Positions 11,340 through 21,961 of a stretch of 64,000 nucleotides of DNA are shown in pieces (positions within the stretch are counted from its first letter, which is position 1; every line of letters begins with the position of its first letter). This DNA comes from Aquanectria penicillioides. Taxonomy: Eukaryota; Ascomycota; Sordariomycetes; Hypocreales; Nectriaceae. The stretch spans positions 687,001-751,000 of the forward strand of contig PYIU01000005.1 in assembly GCA_003415625.1 (NCBI GenBank). The letters run 5' to 3'. The position numbers and the translations under genes were made by a program. The notes beneath the pieces are model-generated. The model did no database searches. It worked only from the letters and a program-made list of their open reading frames with translations, and was not told the DNA's origin.

Positions 11340-13514
11340 GGCAGGTAGTTCTGTATTTCTCCACCAGCTCTCTCTTCCCAGATGCCCGGTTTCCCCACTG
11401 GCTCTTGGGGTTGTCCAGGCAGGCTGTTCTTGTTGGACTGTTATCCATCCGCCGCCAAGTTCCCCACAGTTTTTTTTCTTTGCCCTGTGTTGTTGACTGT
11501 TTTGTTTTGTTTTTCCCCCCCTCTCCGACGACCCTCGTCTCTGGCCAACATGTACGGCCTGAAAACAATAGGAGCGCAAGGTATCCGTAGCAGACCCAGG
11601 ATACAAGACACAATAAGACAGCGTCAGTGGCGGCAACTCCAAGGCCCGGTTCGATGCGGTCCAGACCCCCTTCAAACCGTCCTACGCCGGGCCGTCCTCC
11701 AAAGACAAGGCGTGGCGGAATGTTCCTGGAGCTCGATGTCGTCACTGGACATCCTGGACGAGGCAGTGCTGACACGCGAACTACCTACGGCATCCGCCAA
11801 CTTGGGCAGAGAACATGGCCCGTCACATCATGTCACGATCATGTAATGCAATGCACACTCAAGTCATCTTGTCTTAGATGGGAGGGAAAGAGGTCTCACT
11901 TCTCGTCTCCATTCATCCTCTTCCCCAGGCGCCACCGCCAGCCATCTCGAGTCAACAACTACCAACACAGGACAATAAACAAAAAACTAAGAAGCCAAGA
12001 CCCGGACGGGAAATTTCTGACCCCGGAATTCCGCTGAATCAGGATCCAAGGCGGATAGCAAGGTAGGGATGGACAAATCCTCCCCCTTTTGAACTTTTGT
12101 CGCACCTCATCAGAGTCTCGAAACCCGAACGAGCGTGCTCCCTCATATCCTCTCCATATACCTATCTCAGTCCCTCATCCCTAACGCCTCCGGCGGCCTT
12201 GTGGCGGCACGCAAACCACATTTGATCAACCAAATTCTGGGCGACTGCGAGAACAGGAACAATCCCCCTCCTTTCTTCAATTAATCAAGCCAAGCCAATC
12301 TCAATGTCGAGTCTTCATTGCGGTTAGTGGGACAACTAATCAATTCCCCGAGTTTTTCTCTTTTCAGCCTGCTTCAGCGACGCCTCCTTGAGCTTGCCAG
12401 CTTCCCAATCCTACCCCATGGTGGGCTTTGACAAAACACCACGGCCCAACTGACCAACTATCTCTCTACTATTGTCTTAGCCTCTCGCCGCTAATGCGAC
12501 TCATCCCAGCTGTCGACAATCACAATCCCAGCTCGTCCCAGCTCTTCCCGAGTCCAGCTCCTAGCTAGGCGACTCAATTCGCTTAGCTCCCTGCAATAAC
12601 TCGATCTGGTGTGCCTCGGCCACGTCGTCCTGCCTTTTTCCTCCTATGCCTGAGCCTTGTTATCTATAGACCCACGATCTCATCCCCAGTCTATGAAAGA
12701 TCCATGCGCAACCGCTCTACCCCCATGACATGCAACATCACCACATGTTTGTTGGTTTGACCGCCCAACCCACAGCTCCGGCGCCGATCGATTTTGCACA
12801 CCACGCGTCACAGAAGGGGCGAGGGAGAGACCGAAACCAAGAGCTCGCCTCGACGGTGATGGTCCGGATTTGGAGACGGTCAAAGGTAAGAGGGTCTGGC
12901 CTCCGATCCATGCGTTCCGCCCGCCGTCAACGTGACGCGACGCTGGCATGACGATGTCTCGCTCGCGGCAACCCCTCCAGGGATGTTGTCAATGCCATGA
13001 ACAACTCTCCACTCTTTCCCACACACGCACACACGTCCCGAAACCGCCAGAGCACGAAACCACGCGAAGCGTGAGCTTACTGATTAATGCGAGCTGCGCT
13101 TCGACTGGCGCTAGGGCGGTGAGGAGGAGCCAGCCTGTGCGCAAAGCACGGGATATCAGCAAACTTTCGGGGTTCCCGCACGTCGTAACCTGTATCCGAT
13201 GATGCCGGCCCCGTCAGCGACGTTGCAAACATCCGTTCCGACAGCAAGGTAGAATGCTACGTCTTGGAGCTAGCATCGATTCTTCCCCGGGCCGGGGACC
13301 TTATAAATAAATCCATTCCCTTGTAAGTATTTGCGACTGGTCGAGCCGGTAGGGCGGCGTCTGGGGAGGCCATATATGTAAAACAAGCTCACGCAGACCG
13401 AAAATGTAGAACCATCAGTCGACGGGGGTACTTTTTGATTTTTGATATGACTGCCACCATAATAGTTCAATTCAGGCCCCAAGATTCCAACGCCAGAAAA
13501 ACCAAACCCACACG

Positions 13515-13553
13515 TGGTGGTGGTGGTGGTGGTTTTTTTTTTTTTTTTTTTTT
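13515..13553. repeat. (TGG)n followed by a 21-base T run
   Basis: Six TGG triplets are followed directly by 21 thymines (13533-13553). Nothing coding is near. Confidence 0.95.
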
Positions 13554-13730
13554 CAAATTCATTTATGCCGTTCGCTGTTCTCATTAAACCCCTTTGGCTG
13601 GGCAGGCCGATAATCCCTTTGCAAGCCGAAGCATACCTGTTCCAAGTACTCCACCCCTATATAATACAATCGACTCCATCGGTTTTCTTACCGTTATGGC
13701 GTTTGGAAATAATGTCAACCTTCCCTACTT

Positions 13731-13758
13731 CTCCTGAATTCTCCTGAATTCTCCTGAA
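13731..13758. repeat. 10-bp direct repeat, 2.8 copies
   Basis: The unit ctcctgaatt occurs twice in full and once in part, just before A-rich sequence near the 3' end of the gene at 13829. Confidence 0.9.
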
Positions 13759-13828
13759 GCTCCACCTTTTTCTCAGTTGAGGCCCCCGAAAAAAAAACTA
13801 AAAAAAAACTGACGGCGTAATGGGCCTT

Positions 13829-15664
13829 CTAGTCTGTTCCATCCTGGGGGAGCGTTCTGCTGAGGCCAGCCTCAGCCCACCACTCATCTGGTATATCCTC
13901 CCGTCGGGCCAGGCTGCGTACGATGCGCTGCATCCCTGCCCAGTCGTCCTCCCCTGGTGATGTGTTGTTTCCTGACGCTGCTGAGCTTTCTCGGTTCAAG
14001 CTCCGGCGGTCCGTTGCTAGCTCGTCGTCCGAGGTGCCCACCGACAAATGACCGACCCATCCATGTCGAGGCGCGCGAAACTGTGGGAGGGTTGAGTTTG
14101 CCTGTCCCGTAGCATCTTCTGTGGGCCTGTCCCCGTTTTCTTGTTGGGTGGCAGCCGGGCTATCCCGCATTCTCCGCAACCTAGAGCCCGAGAGGTCGGA
14201 GCTGAGCGCCCCACGCCGGCTGAAAGGTCCGTCGATCGGTCCGTCTAGCGGCCCGTCAACGGGCCCATCCAAGTTATAATCAGGGACGCGAACCCGGACG
14301 CGGCGCATCTCCTCTCTGCGCCGACGGATTCGGGCAAAGTCAGGGTGCTCATAGTCGGGTCCCTCTGTGTCTGAATTTTCACATCCAGACTCACAAGCCT
14401 GGTCGGCAGCAGCACCCTCGGCGGTCTCGGGTGTAGTCAGAGAGGTGCCTGAAGATACACCAGCACTATGGGATGCTACGTTGGAAGCGAAAGAGGAACC
14501 TGCACTGGGTGGCTGAGGGTCAGGCGTCAACGTGGTGAGGAGGGTATCCCACACCTCGGGGCTGAGGCTTCTCTCGCGATCTCCAAGGCCGTCTACGCCG
14601 CGAATTCGCTGGAGGATCGCGTTACGTCGGCTTTCGCCATCCAGCTCCGACATGGGCGCGCGGTTGCGGGTTTCAGTCCTTCGGCGCCTGCTAGCGCCAT
14701 CTGTCTCAGTCAAGGGGCGAGGCAGCGTCGGCTGTTGCACCAATGGAGGCATTCTCTGGCGCGAACGCGGCCGAGAATCGATACCATCTTGTCGGGAGTT
14801 GAACGGTGCAACCTAGAGTTGGTAGTTAGCATTTGCGATTGATGAACATGATGATGGGGTAATGAGGATGCTCGTCGGCTGAGCGGGAAGGTTCGGTGGG
14901 CGGTTCTTACAATTCGGGTGCGCGTATATGGTGGGATGGGATCGACAGTCCACCATCCGAGCGTCGCGGTCGTGTCCTCAAGCTCGTTGTCGCCCGATTC
15001 TCTGTCCTGGAGAGGAGTGCCGGTGAATAGGCTGTGGAGTTGCTCCTCGAATCTCTCTCGGCTACGATCATCGCTTCTGACCATCTCCCTTAGGACTTCA
15101 CGGAAGGGCCTTGCGCGGCGGAGGCCATCTATTCCGGAAGGCTCGTTGAGAAGGGGGAATTGGGACTCAATCCCTCTGGATGATAGCGTACTTGATTGGC
15201 GTAGAGACCCGGTTGTTAGACGATCGCGAATGGACATGTGACGTCGTATCGCAGCACGGCGTTCACGAGAATCCGGGCGAGCATGGCGGCGAATACTAGA
15301 TCGCGATGGTGAAGTGGCGCCGCTCTTGTCTGCAGCCTTGGAGGGCAAGTCTGACTCGACTGGGGCGACGAATAATCTATAGATGGTCGCGTTCAATCAG
15401 TGCACGAATTCCACGAAATTACGCCCGACACGGCGACGACGAAAGCAAAGGGACGACGCATCAGGACGCGAGATTGATTGGCGGCGGGTGAAGGCACGAT
15501 CGCGACGCGATCCAAGATGCGCTGATGTGGGCAAGGCGATGGCGACGAGATCCATCCCTGATGCGGACCAGGGGAGGAGTGCGTGCGGGTGCGCTGCGCT
15601 GGCGCGACAACGTCAAGCGACAGAGGACGGGCGGGGGAAAAGAGTAGGCTTACGGGAGGCCCAT
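13829..15664 (-). CDS. Unknown Arg/Ser-rich disordered protein (486 aa) with an 11-nt first exon
   Basis: Three exons: 15654-15664, 14911-15376, 13829-14812. The start is inferred. The long second exon opens at a clear acceptor (ctatag), and an upstream ATG exon coding M-G-L-P with a GTAAGC donor joins it in frame to give MGLPLFVAPVESDLPS. The protein is rich in Arg and Ser (RSSIRRHARPDSRERRAAIRRH) with a short Asp-Gly-Pro repeat (DGPVDGPLDGPIDGPF). Conserved-looking islands are WWTVDPIPPYTR and the tail DEWWAEAGLSR. No enzyme motif, zinc ligand set or membrane segment is visible. It diverges from the folate gene at 16486. I do not recognise the family. Gene reality is supported by two well-formed, in-frame introns; function is unknown. 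Confidence 0.75.
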
Positions 15665-16485
15665 TTTTGGATCAACGGGAAATGAAAAACGGCAAACGAA
15701 AGCAACAGAAAACCGGATCGCAGGAAAGAGGCCTCAGGAACTGGCGCAGATGATGGGAGGCGCAAATGGTGATGGTGGACGCTGCCTGGAGCGGGAGGAG
15801 GATGGAGTCGGGAGACGGGGACAAGGCGGGAGAGGCTCGCGCGCTGGGGGTTGAACTGTCAATTTTTCGCGGGGCGGGAGTCGAGAAGGCGAGTGGAAAG
15901 GTTTGAAGAAGAAAGGCGCGAATTGGGCGAGTCACGGGTGCGCCGTCCCAGGTCTTGGTTTGATGGCCCGTCCCTGCATGCATGCGCCGTTCGACGAGGC
16001 CGTGATGATCCGTGTTAGTGACGTGAGAGTTGTAGGACGAAAGGTTTAGTAGAGTAGCTGCAGGGCCTAACATATACTAACAGATTGTGGCTGGGTTTGA
16101 GTCCGGATTCACACATGCACTGCGCCACATCCTGCATGACCGCACCGGTCGCCGATTTTGCTTGGTGGGGGCTGCCTTGGCCCTGTGGCTGGTGAGGCCC
16201 GGATAGCGGGTCCAGACGTGGCAATTGTGGCGCCATTTCCTTAGTGGCGGAAATGTGGGCCCTCGGTCCAGACTTCCACCACGGCAGTGAAAATTAATGG
16301 GCCATGACGATGAACTCACTCATCCATTGATGTCGACGTCTCATACCAAGGCCTCAGCGGCGCCGCTTCTCATACCGTCAATCGATTAAGGGACTGCACC
16401 AATCTGCCTCTTTCCAAATCGTCTCTGGCTCCCCGGCTCCACGTCACCGCTGTCGGGCTCGGTGAGATGCCGTCTCACTCTCACC
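15665..16485. promoter_or_regulatory. Shared divergent promoter region
   Basis: These 821 bases separate the start codons of the minus-strand Arg/Ser-rich gene and the plus-strand dihydrofolate synthetase gene, so both promoters must lie here. I could not assign a specific factor site. Confidence 0.6.
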
Positions 16486-18576
16486 ATGCCTCCTTCAACC
16501 GACATCCAAGTCGCGGTTAACCGCATCTACCGTGCCTTGTCCGGCCAGAGAAAACCTGGCTACCGGGACATTCGTCTTGGGCTAGACCGCATCAATCGCG
16601 TTGTATCAAAAACCCAAGAGTGGAAGGGCGTTCATGTCGCTGGCACCAATGGTAAAGGCTCCATCTGCACTTTTCTCGGAGGTCTCTTCAAGCTCGGAGG
16701 CATTGGCTACGGAAGTTACACATCCCCAGCCTTCCCAGAAAGGCATAACGGCGTTCATATCAACGGTCTTTTTGTGAACCAACGCATGTACGAGAGAGAG
16801 AGGGAGCATATCCAGGCCAAATGGGACCGCATCGCCACTGGCTGGCAATTCAACCACGCCGAGGACCCGGAGAGCCTCTCGCCATTTGAACTCGAAACCG
16901 CCACGGCATTCCGGGTATTCGACAATATGCACGTACCATACGGCATCGTCGAAGTTGGCATGGGCGGTGCCACTGATGCTACCAATGCCATGAAGGAAAA
17001 GGCTGTCACCGTCATCTCGAAAATCGGCCTCGACCACCAAGAGTATCTGGGAAATACCATTGAGAATATTGCAAAGGTGAAAGCAGGAATCATGCAAAAG
17101 AATGTTCCTTGCATTGTCGATCATACCAACCCTCCGTCTGTCATACGAGAACTCAGAAAACACGCTCGAGAGGTGGGCACGGACATCATCCTTACTTGGA
17201 AGGCTGAGCCATTCCTCATGACTCTTGACAATGAAAAGTGGAAGCTTGAGAGCTATCAGATTCAGAACCTGCTATGCGCCGCCTTGGCCTTTCGACACTT
17301 GTTCCCTCATAAGGAGATCAACCTAGACAAGCTGATGGAAACCCGACCTTATTTGCCTGGGCGAATGGAAGAGGTCCGACTTTCCCCCGAGATCTATGGG
17401 CATGAAAATCGAAGCATGCTAGTCGACGGCGCTCACAATATGTTGGGTATCGAGGGACTCGTGAGTCATGTGGATAAGCATCTTCGCGTCGATGAGAAGC
17501 CGGTAACTTGGATCATGGGAATGTCATCAAGCAAACACAAACCTTTTGATACAATCATTGAAAAGGTGGTCCGACCGCAAGACAACTTTGCCTTTGTTGA
17601 GTTTGACCAAGGACCCAACGACCCTCCTCCCGCCCCTGCCAACTTCGGCTCAGATCACGCCAATACCATTGTCAAAGATCCTAGTCAAGTATACGATGGC
17701 GAACCCAATATTGATGCTGCTCTGCGATGGGCTGCTGATAAGGCTGGCGCAGACGGCCCCATTGTAGTGACTGGCAGTCTCTACCTCGTTAGAGATCTGT
17801 TCAAGCTTGATGGCATCGTTCGGAGGCGGGATGTGCGAACTCGCAGGCCCGGACGGTCGCAGCTGCATTACTACACTAAGCTGGCGGGAGAGCGAAAGTT
17901 GACGGCAGAGGAGGAAAGGGAGTTTAAGCAAGCACGCAGACATTGGCGTATGTCTCCTATCCGCAACCCAGCCTTTGCGAACATGCGCGAAACCGGGGAG
18001 ATCAATTCCCCCAAGGTTTCCGCGGAGACCTCGGAGGCACAACGACAGGCTGCCCAATATCGGACCGAGGCGAATAAATGCAGAGAGCAAATTTCTGAGC
18101 TGAAACAAGAGTTGCGACAGGCAGCTGCCCAAGGTGGCCAAGACCAGCTCTATTGTATTACCGAAAGGCTGGAACAAGCCGAACAGCAGTTGGCCAAATA
18201 CCAACAGCTACACTTTGGAGCCATGCTGAAGGTCAGGGGACGACAGTCGCTGCAGCATAAGAAGTATATGGGACATAAGAGAATCTTTGGTCACTCCCGA
18301 GATCCCATGCCCCAAATGGCGTCGCCTTTCAACCGACCTGAATTCGCAGAGTACCAGGTGCCCGCCGTTTCCTGGGATGAAATGGTTTCAAGAGAGGATG
18401 CAGCACCTAAGAGACAGATAGGACAAGGTCCTAGGTTGAGCAGCGCGGGATATAAGGAGATGAAGCAGATGATGGAGAATGAAGGGGTGGGTGGGAGAAA
18501 GAATAAGAATAAGAATAAGCAGACAGAGGCCGTTGAAGACATATTCTCCCAGAAACTAGGGTCGGGTCGGCGATAA
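16486..18576 (+). CDS. FOL3: Dihydrofolate synthetase (FolC/Mur-ligase family) with long C-terminal extension
   Basis: ATP-dependent ligase joining glutamate to dihydropteroate in folate synthesis. Intronless, 696 residues from the ATG at 16486. The ATP loop HVAGTNGKGSICTFL lies at about residues 50-64. It is followed by YTSPAFPERHNGVHING, the Mur-ligase centre signature GMGGATDATN, and KIGLDHQEYLGNTIENIAKVK, then LVDGAHN in the glutamate-ligase domain. The Asn in GTNGKGS fits dihydrofolate synthetase better than the mitochondrial/cytosolic folylpolyglutamate synthetase family. The enzyme should end near residue 450. About 240 further residues follow: a basic segment, a coiled coil (CREQISELKQELRQ...) and a Lys/Asn-rich tail. 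This extension has no role I recognise, and no intron or stop separates it from the enzyme. A weaker ATG lies upstream, but out of frame. Confidence 0.88.
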   Translation: MPPSTDIQVAVNRIYRALSGQRKPGYRDIRLGLDRINRVVSKTQEWKGVHVAGTNGKGSICTFLGGLFKLGGIGYGSYTSPAFPERHNGVHINGLFVNQRMYEREREHIQAKWDRIATGWQFNHAEDPESLSPFELETATAFRVFDNMHVPYGIVEVGMGGATDATNAMKEKAVTVISKIGLDHQEYLGNTIENIAKVKAGIMQKNVPCIVDHTNPPSVIRELRKHAREVGTDIILTWKAEPFLMTLDNEKWKLESYQIQNLLCAALAFRHLFPHKEINLDKLMETRPYLPGRMEEVRLSPEIYGHENRSMLVDGAHNMLGIEGLVSHVDKHLRVDEKPVTWIMGMSSSKHKPFDTIIEKVVRPQDNFAFVEFDQGPNDPPPAPANFGSDHANTIVKDPSQVYDGEPNIDAALRWAADKAGADGPIVVTGSLYLVRDLFKLDGIVRRRDVRTRRPGRSQLHYYTKLAGERKLTAEEEREFKQARRHWRMSPIRNPAFANMRETGEINSPKVSAETSEAQRQAAQYRTEANKCREQISELKQELRQAAAQGGQDQLYCITERLEQAEQQLAKYQQLHFGAMLKVRGRQSLQHKKYMGHKRIFGHSRDPMPQMASPFNRPEFAEYQVPAVSWDEMVSREDAAPKRQIGQGPRLSSAGYKEMKQMMENEGVGGRKNKNKNKQTEAVEDIFSQKLGSGRR

Positions 18577-18993
18577 ACACATAACTTGGAACGGTCCGAC
18601 CAGAACTCGGGCCTATCCGACAATTTGTGGGCATGTACTACTACCGGAAACGGTTCGATGGGGAGGAAGCACACATGACGAAGTATTAGCATTACGGAGG
18701 CTGGCAGCTTAGGTGCCGAGTTGTATATTAAATGCTCTGGAGAATGCTCCGTGAAAATTCCATCTTTTAAAATTTCGAACGTTGGCAATGCCGCCTGAAA
18801 TGTGTCTGGTGAGTGTGGCACAGCTATCATGCTCTCAAAGCCATCGAGATGCTTCATCCGCTCTACAAGGCTAGCTATTAGGCAACAAACTATATCACAT
18901 GATCAGACCCTCTCATATTGAAACACATCTCCTGAGCCATATACAGAGTCTGTACCTCTCAACAATTCGCCCCAAGCGTTGAAGAAGTAGAAC
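18577..18993. other. Intergenic spacer, no gene seen
   Basis: 417 bases between two genes on the same strand. It holds the 3' end of the folate gene and the promoter of the DUF218 gene. It is AT-richer than the flanking coding DNA. No RNA gene or repeat is seen. Confidence 0.6.
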
Positions 18994-19815
18994 ATGACTG
19001 CCTCCCGCACACATCTCATCGTTGTCTGCTGCCACGGCATTTGGCTCGGTGGGCCCTCTCGTGGGAGCGACGAAGCGGAGTGGCTCATCGCCGACTTTCA
19101 GCACGGCGAGACGGACACATTTGTTGAGCACATCCAGGCTGGTGTGAAAGCGCTGGCTAGCGATCGGGACAATTCTGTTCTTGTATTCTCAGGGTAGGCA
19201 GATCCGTGTGAAGCCGGTCGTGAATCGTTGACTGACGTGTCTAGTGGCCCAACGAGAAAGGAGACGCAGTTGTCCGAGGCGCAAAGCTACGCCAACATAG
19301 CAGCACAGAACAATTACTGGGGGCTTCTGTCCGGAAAAGTCTCAAGTGATGAGATCCTTGTCGAAAACCGAGCGCTGGATTCTTACCACAATATCCTCTT
19401 TTCTCTGACACTCTTCTACCACCGCTTCCAAGTCTGGCCTCAGCACTTGACCATTGTCAGCCACGGCTTCAAGAAGGCGCGTTTAGTAAAGGGTCATTGC
19501 TCGGCGATTAGGTTCCCGCTTGACCGAGTCTCGTTTGTAGGCATCGATCCGCCGGGCATGGCGGCCTTGGAACCTGGAGCGGCAGGCGGTGAGAGCAGGG
19601 AAGATGTCATGTTGGGCGTGGTCAAGGCCTTGGGCGAGTGGATGGGTGATCCACATGGAATAGGGTCGGAGTTGGCGGAGAAGAGGGCGAAGAGGAACCC
19701 TTGGGGAGTTTATCAGGGAGTCTTTGTAGAGAATGCAATGGATCGTGGAGGACTGGTTGTGAGAAAAACAGGTTGTCCTGATAGGTTGGACGAGGATGCT
19801 TCTAGGCCATGGTGA
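18994..19815 (+). CDS. DUF218 (YdcF-like) domain protein
   Basis: Two exons, 18994-19193 and 19245-19815, joined by a 51-bp intron (GTAGGC ... CTAG) that restores the run VLVFSGGPTRKET. About 256 residues. The opening LIVVCCHGIWLGG and the segments SGGPTRKET, ARSYANIA-like AQSYANIAA, ALDSYHNILFSL and LTIVSHGFKKARL match the nucleotide-fold pattern of the DUF218 family, known in bacteria from YdcF, SanA and ElyC. No signal peptide or membrane segment is seen, so the fungal protein is probably cytosolic. The biochemical role of fungal members is not established. It ends 103 bases from the convergent hydrolase gene, so the two transcripts may overlap at their 3' ends. Confidence 0.85.
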
Positions 19816-19918
19816 TGTGATAGTGATTGGAAGGATGGACGTTTGGGAAATGTAGATGATAATTAGAAAACAATCTAAACAGATGATGATTTCTATTATT
19901 CTATCCTCTACCTCACTT

Positions 19919-21005
19919 CTACAACTTCTGCTCTCTCCTCCCTCTCGGTCCGGCCTCAACAGCCTCGACCAGGAATCTCACTGCATCCTCCACCATGCCC
20001 GCACTAAATCGATGTCCAATGCCCTCGTACACACGATCCTCAATCACAGACTTTCCATCCTTGTACCAACCGTCTTCTCCCAAGGCCTCCTTGAGCAGGT
20101 CAATCATCGGCTTGGCGTTGGCGTACGGCACCAACTCGTCTGCCGCTCCCGAGCACAGCAACAGCCGCTTTCCGCGGATACGGGCGTCGAGCAGGGGTCG
20201 AATACGGGATTGCTCGGCAGCCGAAAGTGGAAGCGAGGGCACAGCGGAGGTACCAAAAAGAAGGGCCTTGGGGTCTTGGGCCTGACAGGTAGCAACGAGA
20301 TCCGAAGGGAAGTACTTGCTGCCGAGGAATGAAGCCTCGTATTCAAGCTCCGAGGATGCAGCTCTGTCGCTCATGAGACCTGAAAGAAGCTTAGTGAGTA
20401 ACGCAGAAGTGATGATGTCAACTCGCAGAGGGACAAAAAAGAAACCGCATACCCATAAAATCCGGGCATCCGACCACTGCGACGGCCGCATCGATCCTCT
20501 CCTCGCCAATCCAAGCCTGCCACGCGCCGTGGCCGCCCAAACTCCACCCCAGACACACGTGCGCATCGACGTGCCTCCCTAAGTAGCCGGCGACCAGGTC
20601 CATCAGGCCGCACATGTCCGAGACACCGCTCTTGACCATGCCCATCATGTCGATGGCGTGGGTGGTGTTGCCGCCGTCCCAGGCCAGGTTGGCCTGCTCG
20701 CTGACGAGCCGCGAGCCGTGGTTGGGCATGTCAAAGGACAGGGCGACGAGGCCGCGGCCCTGCGATGCCGCCCGGGCGTGCCACGCGGCGATGGTCCGGC
20801 TGGCGATGTCGTGCATCCGGGCTCGGGTGCGGGTGCGGGGGTGGAGGAGCCACAGGCACGTCACCGGCGCCGGGGCCGAGACCGAGGCCGGAGCCGGGAG
20901 CTCGTCGAGCCCGTAGACGTCGACGAGCAGGCCGGCCATGGCCAGCGTCGTCTTGGAGACGGACGGCGGCGGCGCGAGGCCCTTTGTTGCGTACGTGTCC
21001 GCCAT
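19919..21005 (-). CDS. Alpha/beta hydrolase (serine esterase-like)
   Basis: Two exons, 20453-21005 and 19919-20379. The junction gives CPDFMGLMSD, with GTATGC donor and CAG acceptor. About 337 residues. The start is the ATG at 21005 (MADTYATKGLAPPP); longer upstream readings lack an ATG in good context. The nucleophile elbow is GWSLGGHG (GxSxG with Ser), the acid is likely in the strand KRLLLCSGAADELVPY, and the His in YEGIGHRFSAGMVED, giving a complete Ser-Asp-His set. WLLHPRTRTRARM and ALSFDMPNHGSRL fit the early strands of the fold. No signal peptide. Substrate cannot be told from sequence. Its tail faces the DUF218 gene; Ice2 lies upstream on the same strand. Confidence 0.85.
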
Positions 21006-21961
21006 GGTGCAAGAGGTGCAGGAGGGTGTTGCGGATGAGCCGAATTGCCGGTGAGAGAATTCCAAGTGAGGGTGCGAGAGAGCATTGCATGCCCCGACGC
21101 TTCGCACCCGGCCCACTGAGCCGTTGCGGCCGAGTGGGTCAGGCGCATCCAGACAGCGGTTTGACACGACGGTGAAAAATGATAGGAGGAGCATCATCCT
21201 GGATCAGTGATTACAAATGTGAATTTCTTTCACGCTCGGGCTTGATTTTCATCCTGCCCTGGGAAAGTATTTGCATTATGCTGGGTATCTCTTTGCGGCG
21301 TCGAAGACGAGATGGTTCTCAAACTCCCAGAGGAGCTCTCAGAAGGCAGTTGCTCACTAAAGATACCCCTTCTCTCTCGCATCACAACTCAACGACCAAG
21401 CGAGAACAAGACATGAAATTATAATGACAAACACACCGGGAACACCATTCGGCTTGCCTCTGCCGAATAAGTATCACAACCATACTGCCGCTTCCATATA
21501 GGTAGGTAGGTATCGAAAAAAAGAAGAAAAGAAAAGAAACAAAGTAAAGGAAAGAAGAATACATCATATCAAATATCGCCATGCTGCTCAAGAACAAAAG
21601 ACTGCCTGCCCTAAACGCCATGTGCAATCGTGCGCCTATTCCTTAATACTGCCCGCTCCAGTCCAGGTCCCAGTCCACTTATGCTGCCTTGAATATGTAT
21701 CGGTGCTGAAATGTTGACGCCTCACTTCTTCGTCTTCTCCTCCATCTCCTTTGTCTTGCATTTTTCTCCTTTGCTCTGGCCATCTTGCCCGGGAGAAGGA
21801 GTCCCCGTTCATGTTCGCATGGTGAGCACTTTTAGTGCGAATCGAATCCATCTCAGAAATATACCTCCATTTCCCGCCACTCCTCACAGCTCACACTCGT
21901 CACCCTCTGTTGTGAACTTGACACGTCCTCTTCACCAATCTCTCTAATCGTCTCCCATCAC
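21006..21961. other. Intergenic spacer, no gene seen
   Basis: 956 bases between two minus-strand genes, covering the hydrolase promoter and the Ice2 3' end. An A-rich segment lies at about 21515-21560. No coding region or RNA gene is recognised. Confidence 0.6.

Larger units (their letters stand above)
9910..13828. other. 3.9-kb gene-free spacer (sepH promoter side) with simple repeats
   Basis: It lies upstream of sepH and downstream of the minus-strand gene ending at 13829. The first 500 bases are probably the sepH leader and promoter. It holds several simple repeats, listed separately, and a GC-rich block (10740-11200) with many short gcgctgg-like copies around 10980-11045. From about 11880 to 12840 it is pyrimidine-rich like a fungal leader, but no family-like protein follows. 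No tRNA or rRNA is seen. Confidence 0.5.

Noticed and set aside
12948..13202. 84-codon plus-strand frame
   Set aside because: Composition is random-like, the real ATG context is poor and no conserved pattern is visible.
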